Positions 6,434 through 12,200 of a DNA stretch of 12,200 bases are shown piece by piece (position 1 is the first letter of the stretch; each line of letters starts with the position of its first letter). Under the pieces are notes generated by a model, which was not told the origin of the DNA, made no database searches, and saw only the letters and a program-made list of their open reading frames with translations. The stretch is taken from assembly GCA_011620705.1 (NCBI GenBank), contig WOYR01000024.1, positions 1 to 12,200 on the forward strand, in the 5' to 3' direction. Position numbers and translations under genes: made by a program. The stretch comes from Microbacteriaceae bacterium. Its GTDB lineage: Bacteria; Actinomycetota; Actinomycetes; Actinomycetales; Microbacteriaceae.

Positions 6434-6439
6434 CTCCTT
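6434..6439 (-). promoter_or_regulatory. Ribosome binding site deciding a GTG start
   Basis: AAGGAG on the minus strand lies six bases before the GTG at 6427 and eleven codons before the conserved GWYPDP. It settles the start against far-upstream alternatives. Confidence 0.7.
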
Positions 6440-6521
6440 ACACGATGTTGCGGGCAGGCTCATCAGTCCTTGCGCCGCCAGATTCACGGCGCCGACTGAG
6501 AACCCGCTGATTCCCATCTGA

Positions 6522-6527
6522 ATCGTA
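6522..6527 (-). promoter_or_regulatory. Possible -10 box (TACGAT) for the 411-residue DUF2510 gene
   Basis: TACGAT on the minus strand would place the transcript start near 6515, giving a leader of nearly 90 bases. It overlaps one arm of a 6-bp inverted repeat (GATTCA 6481-6486 / TGAATC 6519-6524). No clear -35 is visible. Weak. Confidence 0.25.
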
Positions 6528-6560
6528 AAGGGAAAGGGGTCCCGGGGGATACTCGCGTTT

Positions 6561-6614
6561 CTCACCCCAACAAGGGCACAACCCTGTCGCATCGGGGGAC
6601 AACTGCGGGGTGAG
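6561..6614. repeat. Structured inverted repeat in the divergent helicase/DUF2510 gap
   Basis: CTCACCCC (6561-6568) and GGGGTGAG (6607-6614) are perfect 8-bp complements. Between them lies a second hairpin, ACA(A)GGG (6570-6576) with CCCTGT (6582-6587), one bulged A and a five-base loop. The nested layout could be a regulator-binding palindrome or a structured leader RNA. It lies 67 bases before the helicase start. Confidence 0.5.
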
Positions 6615-6669
6615 GGCGTCCGCCTTCGGGAGGACCCGAGGCGCCGAGCGACCCCCTGGCCGGGTACGG

Positions 6670-6675
6670 CAGACT
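6670..6675 (+). promoter_or_regulatory. Possible -10 box (CAGACT) for a leaderless helicase transcript
   Basis: CAGACT ends six bases before the GTG at 6682. No Shine-Dalgarno is present before that GTG, so a leaderless start is the simplest reading. The -35 region is poor. Confidence 0.35.
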
Positions 6676-6681
6676 CGGTGC

Positions 6682-9234
6682 GTGCTCATCGATCGGCTCC
6701 CTGACCCCTCCGCCGGGCAGCCGTTCGACCCGGACGACTTCATCGGCATCTTCGACGAGTGGGTGCGCGAGCAGGGCATCCGGCTCTATCCGGCGCAGGA
6801 GGAGGCCGTGCTCGAACTCGTGCTCGGCAGGCATCTGGTGCTCTCGACGCCGACCGGCACCGGCAAGTCGCTTGTCGCGCTCGCCGCGCACGCCATCGCG
6901 CTGGCTCAGGGGCAGCGCAGCTGGTACACCGCTCCGATCAAGGCGCTGGTGAGCGAGAAATTCTTCCAGCTGGTCGAGGCCTTCGGCAGCGGGAACGTCG
7001 GCCTGGTCACCGGTGACTCCCGTGTGAATCCGGATGCTCCGATCCTCTGCTGCACGGCCGAGATCCTGGCGAATCAGGCCCTGCGCCATGGTGCAGGCGC
7101 GCCCGCCGATCTCGTGGTGATGGACGAGTTCCACTACTACGCCGATCCCCAGCGCGGATGGGCGTGGCAGGTTCCCCTGCTCCTGCTCCCCCGAGCGCAG
7201 TTCCTGCTGATGTCGGCGACCCTCGGCGACGTGACGGCGATCGCCGAGGATCTCGAGCGCCGCACGGGCCGCGAGGTGGCGCAGGTCACCGGTGTGGAGC
7301 GCCCGGTCCCGCTGGACTACCGCTACGTGATGACGCCGGTGCACGAGACCGCCGAGCAGTTGCTCGACGAGGGGCTCGCGCCGATCTACATCGTGCACTT
7401 CTCGCAGGCCGCCGCCGTCGAGCGTGCGCAGGCGCTGTCGAGCGCCAAGGTCGCCACGCGCGAGCAGCGCGATGCGATCGCCGAGGAGCTCGGCGGCTTC
7501 CGCTTCGCGCCCGGCTTCGGCGGCACCCTCTCCCGGCTGATCCGGGCCGGCATCGGGGTGCACCACGCCGGGATGCTGCCCAAGTACCGACGGCTGGTCG
7601 AGCAGCTCGCCCAGCGCGGCCTGCTGCGCGTGATCTGCGGCACCGACACGCTCGGTGTCGGCATCAACGTGCCGATCCGCACCGTGCTGTTCACCGGTCT
7701 GACCAAGTTCGACGGCACCAGGATGCGGCAGCTGACCGCCCGCGAGTTCCACCAGATCGCCGGTCGCGCGGGACGCGCGGGCTTCGACACCGCGGGCGAG
7801 GTGGTGGCCGAGGCGCCGGAGCACGAGATCGAGAACGCGCGCATCAGCGCGAAGGCCGAGAGCTCCGGCAAGAAGGCGGGAGCGAAGAAGCGCGCCCCTG
7901 AGGGCTTCGTCAGCTGGGGCCCCGCCAGCTTCCAGCGGATGATCGCCGCCGTTCCCGAGACCCTCACCAGTTCGATGCAGCTCACCGCGGCGATGCTCAT
8001 CAACGTGATCGGGCGACCCGGCTCGGATGTGCAGGCGCGCGAACCCGGCTCCGCCTTCGCCAACGTGCGCTTGCTGATCTTCGACAACCACGAGGGCATC
8101 GTCCGGCAGCGCGAACTGGCCCGTCGCGCGATCGGGATCTACCGCACCCTGCGGCAGGGCGGCGTCGTCGAGCAGCACGGGGGAGGGTTCGACGGGAGCG
8201 CGTCGATCCGGCTCACGGTGGAGCTCCAGCCCGATTTCGCCCTCAACCAGCCGCTGTCGCCCTTCGCGCTCGCGGCGTTCGAGCTGCTCGACCCCGCATC
8301 ATCCACCTACGCCCTCGACATGATCAGCGTGCTGGAGGCGACGCTCGACGACCCGCGCCCGATCCTGTCGCAGCAGCAGTTCCGAGCCCGCGGCGATGCG
8401 GTGGCGGCGATGAAGCAGGAGGGCATCGAGTACGAGCGGCGGATGGAGCTGCTCGAGGAGGTGACATGGCCCAAGCCTCTCCAAGAGCTGCTCGAGCAGG
8501 CCTTCGAGAGCTTCGCGTCGAGCCAGCCGTGGGTGGCCGACTTCGAACTGTCGCCGAAGTCGGTGGTGCGAGACCTGTATGAGCGGGCGATGACCTTCGG
8601 GGAGTACATCGCCTTCTACCAGCTGGGCCGCAGCGAGGGGCTGGTGCTGCGGTACCTCTCGGATGCCTTCAGGGCGGCGCGCCAGACGATCCCGGACGAC
8701 GCCAAGACGGAGGAGCTGCTCGAACTGATCGAGTGGCTCGGCGAACTGGTGCGCCAGGTGGACTCCAGCCTGCTCGACGAGTGGGAGAGCCTGACCCATC
8801 CCGAACTCTCGGCCACAGGCGGCGTCGACGCTCCGGTCGTGCCGCCCGCACCGCCGAGCGTGCTCACCAATCGCCGCGCCTTCCTGGTGCTGGTGCGCAA
8901 CGAGTTGTGGCGCCGGGTGCAGCTGGCCGCGCTGCAGCACGACGAGGAACTGATCGCGCTGGATCCGGACGCCGGCTGGCCTGAGGCCCTCGACGCCTAC
9001 TACGAGGAGCACGACGCGATCGGCACCGGCCCCGATGCGCGCAGCGCCGGGCGCCTCCTGATCGACGAGGGCGCTGCGGCCGCTGGCAGCGGGGTCTGGA
9101 GGGTGCGGCAGATCCTCGACGATCCGGCGGGCGATCACGACTGGGGCATCAGCGCCGAGGTGGATCTCGCCGCCTCGGCCGAGCAGGGCATCGCCGTCGT
9201 GCGGGTGCTGGGAATCGGCAGGCTGGACGGCTGA
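6682..9234 (+). CDS. Ski2-like DEAD/DEAH-box helicase with DUF3516 C-terminal region
   Basis: This 850-residue superfamily 2 helicase couples ATP hydrolysis to nucleic-acid unwinding; DUF3516 helicases are typical of actinobacteria and their substrate is not established to my knowledge. Motifs in order: Q-like YPAQEEA (36-42), Walker A TPTGTGKS (56-63), TAPIKALVSEK (83-93), motif II DEFH (148-151), motif III SAT (178-180), the Ski2-type GVHHAGMLP (292-300), motif V TDTLGVGINVP (321-331) and motif VI QIAGRAGRAG (358-367). A Lys-rich stretch follows near 392-405. The rest is the mostly helical DUF3516-type region, containing PKPLQELLEQAF and MTFGEYIAFYQLGRSEGL. GTG at 6682 is preferred; a GTG at 6610 would add 24 residues of low-quality Arg-rich sequence overlapping the palindrome. 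Cytoplasmic, no membrane segments. It converges on a small membrane-protein gene 29 bp away. Family firm, start moderate. Confidence 0.92.
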   Translation: MLIDRLPDPSAGQPFDPDDFIGIFDEWVREQGIRLYPAQEEAVLELVLGRHLVLSTPTGTGKSLVALAAHAIALAQGQRSWYTAPIKALVSEKFFQLVEAFGSGNVGLVTGDSRVNPDAPILCCTAEILANQALRHGAGAPADLVVMDEFHYYADPQRGWAWQVPLLLLPRAQFLLMSATLGDVTAIAEDLERRTGREVAQVTGVERPVPLDYRYVMTPVHETAEQLLDEGLAPIYIVHFSQAAAVERAQALSSAKVATREQRDAIAEELGGFRFAPGFGGTLSRLIRAGIGVHHAGMLPKYRRLVEQLAQRGLLRVICGTDTLGVGINVPIRTVLFTGLTKFDGTRMRQLTAREFHQIAGRAGRAGFDTAGEVVAEAPEHEIENARISAKAESSGKKAGAKKRAPEGFVSWGPASFQRMIAAVPETLTSSMQLTAAMLINVIGRPGSDVQAREPGSAFANVRLLIFDNHEGIVRQRELARRAIGIYRTLRQGGVVEQHGGGFDGSASIRLTVELQPDFALNQPLSPFALAAFELLDPASSTYALDMISVLEATLDDPRPILSQQQFRARGDAVAAMKQEGIEYERRMELLEEVTWPKPLQELLEQAFESFASSQPWVADFELSPKSVVRDLYERAMTFGEYIAFYQLGRSEGLVLRYLSDAFRAARQTIPDDAKTEELLELIEWLGELVRQVDSSLLDEWESLTHPELSATGGVDAPVVPPAPPSVLTNRRAFLVLVRNELWRRVQLAALQHDEELIALDPDAGWPEALDAYYEEHDAIGTGPDARSAGRLLIDEGAAAAGSGVWRVRQILDDPAGDHDWGISAEVDLAASAEQGIAVVRVLGIGRLDG

Positions 9235-9267
9235 GCCGACATCCCAAGTCCGGCTCGACCGGCTCAG
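9231..9267. terminator. Inverted repeat spanning both stop codons of a convergent pair
   Basis: CTGAGCCG (9231-9238) and CGGCTCAG (9260-9267) are perfect 8-bp complements. The left arm contains the helicase TGA and the right arm contains the reversed TGA of the opposing gene. A competing shorter stem pairs GAGCCG (9233-9238) with CGGCTC (9251-9256) around a 12-base loop. No T-tract flanks either side. It probably serves as a shared bidirectional terminator. Confidence 0.5.
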
Positions 9268-9590
9268 TGCCGGTCGCCGTCGGAAAGCGCGCGGGTGCGG
9301 CGCCGTGCCAGCACCGCCTCCTCCAGCTGGACATCACGGTCGGTGGTGCGGCCGGCCTGGATCGCCTCGACGATCCACTGCACGGTCGGCAGCACGGAGA
9401 CCAGCAGCGCGAGGGCGCCCAGCGCCGCGAAGCTGATGGCAACGGGAGGGACCGCATGATCGGCGCAGCCGGAGGTGCTGCCGACGCAGCCGTTCGCGTC
9501 GGCGATCGACCAGTCGACGATGCCGAAGCTCACCGCAGCGACCACGATCGCGCCGAGTGCGACCGCGCCGAGCACGCGTCGTGAATGCAC
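9264..9590 (-). CDS. Small two-helix membrane protein of unknown function
   Basis: The 108-residue product has a short basic N-terminus (HSRR), a first hydrophobic helix at about 6-25 (VLGAVALGAIVVAAVSFG), a loop with two cysteines (C35, C42) that may form a disulfide outside the membrane, a second helix at about 49-72 (PVAISFAALGALALLVSVL), and a charged cytoplasmic tail ending in Arg-rich sequence. I do not recognise the family. GTG at 9590 is preferred because a GGAAGAGG-type site lies just upstream. An ATG at 9635 would add 15 residues encoded by codons unusual for this genome (TGT, GGG, AGG), although a TACGCT box six bases before that ATG keeps a leaderless 123-residue form possible. 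It is divergent from aspA, with a 177-bp gap, and convergent with the helicase. Confidence 0.7.
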   Translation of the reverse strand: MHSRRVLGAVALGAIVVAAVSFGIVDWSIADANGCVGSTSGCADHAVPPVAISFAALGALALLVSVLPTVQWIVEAIQAGRTTDRDVQLEEAVLARRRTRALSDGDRH

Positions 9591-9641
9591 GATCCTCTTC
9601 CCCCGGGAATGCGGACACCGGGTGGCCGACCGCATGCCGCC

Positions 9642-9647
9642 AGCGTA
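9642..9647 (-). promoter_or_regulatory. Possible -10 box (TACGCT) for the small membrane protein
   Basis: TACGCT on the minus strand ends six bases before the alternative ATG at 9635 and 51 bases before the preferred GTG at 9590. It would serve either a leaderless 123-residue form or a short-leader 108-residue form. The -35 is weak. Confidence 0.3.
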
Positions 9648-9682
9648 CGAGCGCACCCGATCCGCCACGAGGCCCAGCTCGG

Positions 9683-9697
9683 GGGGCAGAACGCCCC
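9683..9697. promoter_or_regulatory. Small inverted repeat near the aspA -35 region
   Basis: GGGGC (9683-9687) and GCCCC (9693-9697) flank AGAAC, ten bases before the TACGAT box. The position overlaps where a -35 element would be, so an operator is possible, but five-base G/C arms are easily found by chance in this genome. Confidence 0.2.
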
Positions 9698-9706
9698 GAA
9701 TCCGCC

Positions 9707-9712
9707 TACGAT
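9707..9712 (+). promoter_or_regulatory. Possible -10 box (TACGAT) for aspA
   Basis: TACGAT lies 55 bases before the aspA ATG and would give a leader of about 50 bases ending in the strong AAGGAGG site. No -35 hexamer resembling TTGACA is present at 16-18 bases upstream. Confidence 0.35.
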
Positions 9713-9767
9713 CAAGCGGTGCAAGGCGACCCCGCTCGCAGCACCCACCACGATCAAGGAGGATCAG

Positions 9768-11339
9768 ATGTCCGACACGACCGGACTCAACGCTCCGACC
9801 GCCCCATCGCAGGAGCAGCTCATCATCGGCGATGAGTACCTCGTCGGCACGAACGGCCCTGACGACGCCCCCGAGCTGCTCGGCGGCGACGGCCCCACCC
9901 GCACCGAGACCGACTCGCTCGGGACGATGGAGATCCCGGCAGGGGTCTACTGGGGCATCCACACCGCCCGCGCCCTCATCAACTTCCCGATCTCGCGCCG
10001 CGCGATCAGCAACTACCCCGATCTGGTGCGCGCACTGGCGAGGGTGAAGCAGGCCGCCGCCCGCGCGAACCTCGAGATCGGCGTGCTCGACCCCGAGAAG
10101 GCGGCCGTCATCGACGCGGTCTGCCAGCGCATCGTCGACGGCGAGCTGCACGAGCAGTTCGTGGTCGGCGTGATCCAGGGCGGGGCGGGAACGTCCACCA
10201 ACATGAACACCAACGAGGTGATCGCGAACGCGGGCCTGCAGGCGATGGGGCTGGCGTTCGGCGACTACGCGCAGCTGCATCCCATCGATGATGTGAATCG
10301 CAGCCAGTCCACGAACGATGTCTACCCGACCGCGATCAAGCTCGCCATGGTGTTCGGGGTGCAGCGCCTGCTCGAGGAGCATGCCAAGCTCACCGCGAGC
10401 TTCGCGGCGAAGGGCGTCGAGTTCGCGCACGTGCTCAAAGTGGGCCGCACTCAGCTGCAGGATGCCGTGCCGATGACCCTCGGCCAGGAGTTCAGCGGGT
10501 TCGCGCACACCCTGCAGGAGGACTACGACCGGCTCAGCGAGGTGATCCTGTGGCTGAACGAGATCAACATGGGCGCCACCGCGATCGGCACCGGGATCAC
10601 CGCCGACCCGCGGTACGCCGAGGCGGTGCGCCGCCACCTCGAGGAGCTGACCGGGATTCCGCAGGAGACCGCCCCCGACCTGATCGAGGCCACCGCCGAC
10701 GCCGGCATCTTCATGACGCTGAGCGGCACCCTGAAGCGCGCTGCCGTCAAGCTCTCGAAGATCTGCAACGACCTGCGGCTGATCTCCTCCGGCCCGCAGG
10801 CCGGGCTCGGCGAGATCAACCTGCCGCCGCGCCAGGCCGGGTCGAGCATCATGCCCGGCAAGGTCAATCCCGTCATCCCCGAGGTGGTGAACCAGGTCGC
10901 CTTCGGCGTCATCGGGGCGGATGCAACGGTCACCGCAGCGGCCGAGGCGGGCCAGTTGCAGTTGAACGCCTTCGAGCCCGTGATCGCGCACAGCCTGCTG
11001 CAGTCGCTCTCCTGGATGACGAACGCCTGCCGCACCCTGCGCGTGAACTGCATCGACGGCATCACCGCCAACACCGCGCGGCTGAACGCGCAGGTGGAGT
11101 CGAGCGTCGGCGTCGTCACCGCGCTCACGCCCTACATCGGCTACGCGGCCTCGGCCGCGCTCGCGCACACCGCGCTGACCACGAACGCCTCGATCGCAGA
11201 GCTGGTGGTCGACGCCGGTCTCATGAGCGAGGAGGAGGTGCACAAGGTGCTGTCGCCCGAGCGGCTCAGCGGCATCGAGGCGATGACCGAGGCGATCGAT
11301 CTGACGCGCACCCTGTTCGGCGAGCCCGACCGATCGTGA
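9768..11339 (+). CDS. aspA: Aspartate ammonia-lyase (aspartase) with N-terminal extension
   Basis: The enzyme converts L-aspartate to fumarate and ammonia, linking amino-acid nitrogen to the TCA cycle in the cytoplasm. The 523-residue product carries the fumarase/aspartase superfamily blocks: TETDSLG with YWGIHTARALINF (46-73), GGAGTSTNMNTNEVIAN, SQSTNDVYPTAIK, GRTQLQDAVPMTLGQEF, and the SS-loop GSSIMPGKVNP (358-368) with the catalytic serine. STNDVYPTA, DAVPMTLGQEF and EAGQLQLNAFEP favour aspartase over class II fumarase. Known aspartases are about 470 residues and begin some six residues before the first block. Here about 40 extra, mostly acidic, residues come first. The extension is supported by AAGGAGG five bases before ATG 9768. 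The gene is divergent from the small membrane-protein gene and convergent with the DNA ligase, so probably transcribed alone. Confidence 0.94.
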   Translation: MSDTTGLNAPTAPSQEQLIIGDEYLVGTNGPDDAPELLGGDGPTRTETDSLGTMEIPAGVYWGIHTARALINFPISRRAISNYPDLVRALARVKQAAARANLEIGVLDPEKAAVIDAVCQRIVDGELHEQFVVGVIQGGAGTSTNMNTNEVIANAGLQAMGLAFGDYAQLHPIDDVNRSQSTNDVYPTAIKLAMVFGVQRLLEEHAKLTASFAAKGVEFAHVLKVGRTQLQDAVPMTLGQEFSGFAHTLQEDYDRLSEVILWLNEINMGATAIGTGITADPRYAEAVRRHLEELTGIPQETAPDLIEATADAGIFMTLSGTLKRAAVKLSKICNDLRLISSGPQAGLGEINLPPRQAGSSIMPGKVNPVIPEVVNQVAFGVIGADATVTAAAEAGQLQLNAFEPVIAHSLLQSLSWMTNACRTLRVNCIDGITANTARLNAQVESSVGVVTALTPYIGYAASAALAHTALTTNASIAELVVDAGLMSEEEVHKVLSPERLSGIEAMTEAIDLTRTLFGEPDRS

Positions 11340-11347
11340 CGGCGGTG

Positions 11348-11360
11348 GTGCGGGGCGCAC
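11348..11360. terminator. Perfect hairpin between convergent aspA and DNA ligase genes
   Basis: GTGCG and CGCAC form a perfect 5-bp stem around GGG and fill most of the 21-bp gap between the two opposing stop codons. No T-tract is present. A short bidirectional terminator is plausible. Confidence 0.35.
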
Positions 11361-12200
11361 TCAGCCCGCCGTCTCCCACACGACCTGGTCCGGATCCTTG
11401 TCCGGGCGCAGCCCCCGCCACGCCGGCGCCCGCAGCCGCCGGTCACCGGTGAGCTCGGCGAACTCGACCTCGCCGACGAGCGCCGGGCTCACCCAGTGCG
11501 CGTCGCGCGCATCGGCGCTCGGCACGTCGATCAGCGGACTGCTCGTCCGTGCGAGCGCGTCGAGCCGGGTGCGGAGTTCGGCGAGTTGGCGATCGGTGAA
11601 GCCGGTGCCGACCCGCCCGACGTAGCGCAGGCCGTCGGCATCCGGGATCCCGATCAGCAGTGAGCCCACACTGTCGGCACGATGGCCGTTGCCGGGCCGC
11701 CAGCCGCCCACCACCACCTCCTGAGTGAGGGTGTGCTTGAGCTTGATCCAGTCCCTGCTGCGCCTGCCGGCGCGGTACGGACTGTCGCGGCGCTTCGCCA
11801 TCACGCCTTCGATGCCCAGCTTCTTGCTGGTCGCGAGGGCCGTGTCGAGGTCGTCGCCGGCATCCGGTGGCACGGTGATGGGTCCGCGATCCTTGACAGA
11901 CTTCTTCAGAAGCGCCCGCCGCGCCCGATAGGGGAGGGCCTCGCACGATGCACCGTCCAGCGAGAGCACGTCGAAGACGAAGTAGTGCACCGGCGTGGCG
12001 AGCCGGGCCCGCTCCACGTCCCGCGGACTGGTGAGCCCCATCCGCTGCTGCAGCGAGCCGAAGCTCGGTCGGCCCTTCGCGTCGAGGGCGACGATCTCAC
12101 CGTCGAGGATGGCATCGCCCTTCACAGCGTCGAGCAGCTCTGCCAGCTCCGGGTAGCTGGGCGTCAGGTCGAGCCCGTTGCGGCTGCGCAGGCTCATTTC
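11361..12200 (-). CDS. ATP-dependent DNA ligase, C-terminal part (LigD-type, truncated by window edge)
   Basis: The ligase seals DNA nicks through lysyl-AMP and DNA-adenylate intermediates; LigD-type enzymes act in bacterial non-homologous end joining. The visible 279 codons include SLRSRNGLDLT (end of motif I/Ia region), LDGEIVAL (motif III), YFVFDVLSLDG (motif IIIa), EGVMAKRRDSPYRAGRRS (motif IV) and DWIKLKH (motif V, KxK). An OB-fold tail follows with VGGWRPG, YVGRVGTGF and GEVEFAELTGDRRLRAPAW. The catalytic KxDG lysine lies beyond the right edge, so the gene is partial and the first visible Met (12195-12197) is internal. Whether this is a stand-alone ligase or the ligase part of a fused LigD with polymerase and nuclease domains cannot be decided here. 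The stop lies 21 bp from the aspA stop. Confidence 0.92.
   Translation of the reverse strand, partial: EMSLRSRNGLDLTPSYPELAELLDAVKGDAILDGEIVALDAKGRPSFGSLQQRMGLTSPRDVERARLATPVHYFVFDVLSLDGASCEALPYRARRALLKKSVKDRGPITVPPDAGDDLDTALATSKKLGIEGVMAKRRDSPYRAGRRSRDWIKLKHTLTQEVVVGGWRPGNGHRADSVGSLLIGIPDADGLRYVGRVGTGFTDRQLAELRTRLDALARTSSPLIDVPSADARDAHWVSPALVGEVEFAELTGDRRLRAPAWRGLRPDKDPDQVVWETAG

Noticed and set aside
6562..8178. Long minus-strand open frame (538 codons) opposite the helicase
   Set aside because: Its composition (His/Arg/Gly/Asp-rich) is typical of the antisense frame of a high-GC gene, and the plus strand carries the full helicase motif series.
9768..11339. Class II fumarase (FumC) as the identity of the lyase
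   Set aside because: STNDVYPTA, DAVPMTLGQEF and EAGQLQLNAFEP are aspartase-type variants of the shared blocks, where fumarases usually show SSNDVFPTA and similar.
9591..11360. Upstream part of a 698-codon minus-strand frame running over aspA
   Set aside because: Only the last 108-123 codons look like a real protein; the rest is the antisense of aspA and lacks domain structure.
12195..12197. ATG at the right edge as the start of the DNA ligase gene
   Set aside because: The residues right after it (SLRSRNG) are the conserved internal block following the catalytic KxDG site, so the gene must begin further right, outside the window.
1..12200. CRISPR array, insertion sequence, prophage or tRNA gene
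   Set aside because: No spaced direct repeats of suitable length, no transposase or integrase motifs and no tRNA-like cloverleaf were recognised by eye.

Overview
The window comes from a high-GC actinobacterium, most likely a Microbacteriaceae (Microbacterium-like) chromosome. The indications are strong G/C bias at third codon positions, many GTG/TTG starts, the GGATGCC codon-context habit, several DUF2510 (actinobacterial) membrane proteins, a DUF3516 helicase and an actinobacterial-type ATP-dependent DNA ligase. It reads as ordinary chromosome with a small accessory patch at the left end. No insertion sequence, prophage, CRISPR array, tRNA or rRNA was seen.

Layout. (i) 88-1338, plus strand: a Vsr-type endonuclease followed after 33 bp by a DarT-like (DUF4433) ADP-ribosyltransferase-fold protein with an extra Cys-rich N-terminus. 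No DarG antitoxin is visible. (ii) 1378-6427, minus strand: a histidine phosphatase and four tandem DUF2510 genes. Three of the four carry the same four-segment membrane module, and two of those end in a DUF4333-like domain. The fourth is a 91-residue DUF2510-only protein. Gaps of about 100-220 bp, each with its own ribosome binding site and plausible -10 box, suggest separate transcription units rather than one tight operon. (iii) 6682-9234, plus: a large Ski2-like DEAD/DEAH helicase with the actinobacterial DUF3516 C-terminus. (iv) 9264-9590, minus: a small two-helix membrane protein. (v) 9768-11339, plus: aspartate ammonia-lyase with an unusual N-terminal extension. (vi) 11361-12200, minus: the C-terminal part of an ATP-dependent DNA ligase (LigD-type), cut by the window edge.

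The genes do not form one pathway. The two candidates for something less described are the DarT-like protein (no antitoxin, altered core motif, fused Cys/His knuckle, next to vsr) and the tandem DUF2510/four-segment/DUF4333 envelope family. Inverted repeats lie between convergent gene pairs (one engages both stop codons), and a structured palindrome sits in the divergent gap before the helicase. All functional statements come from motif recognition by eye; no searches were run.
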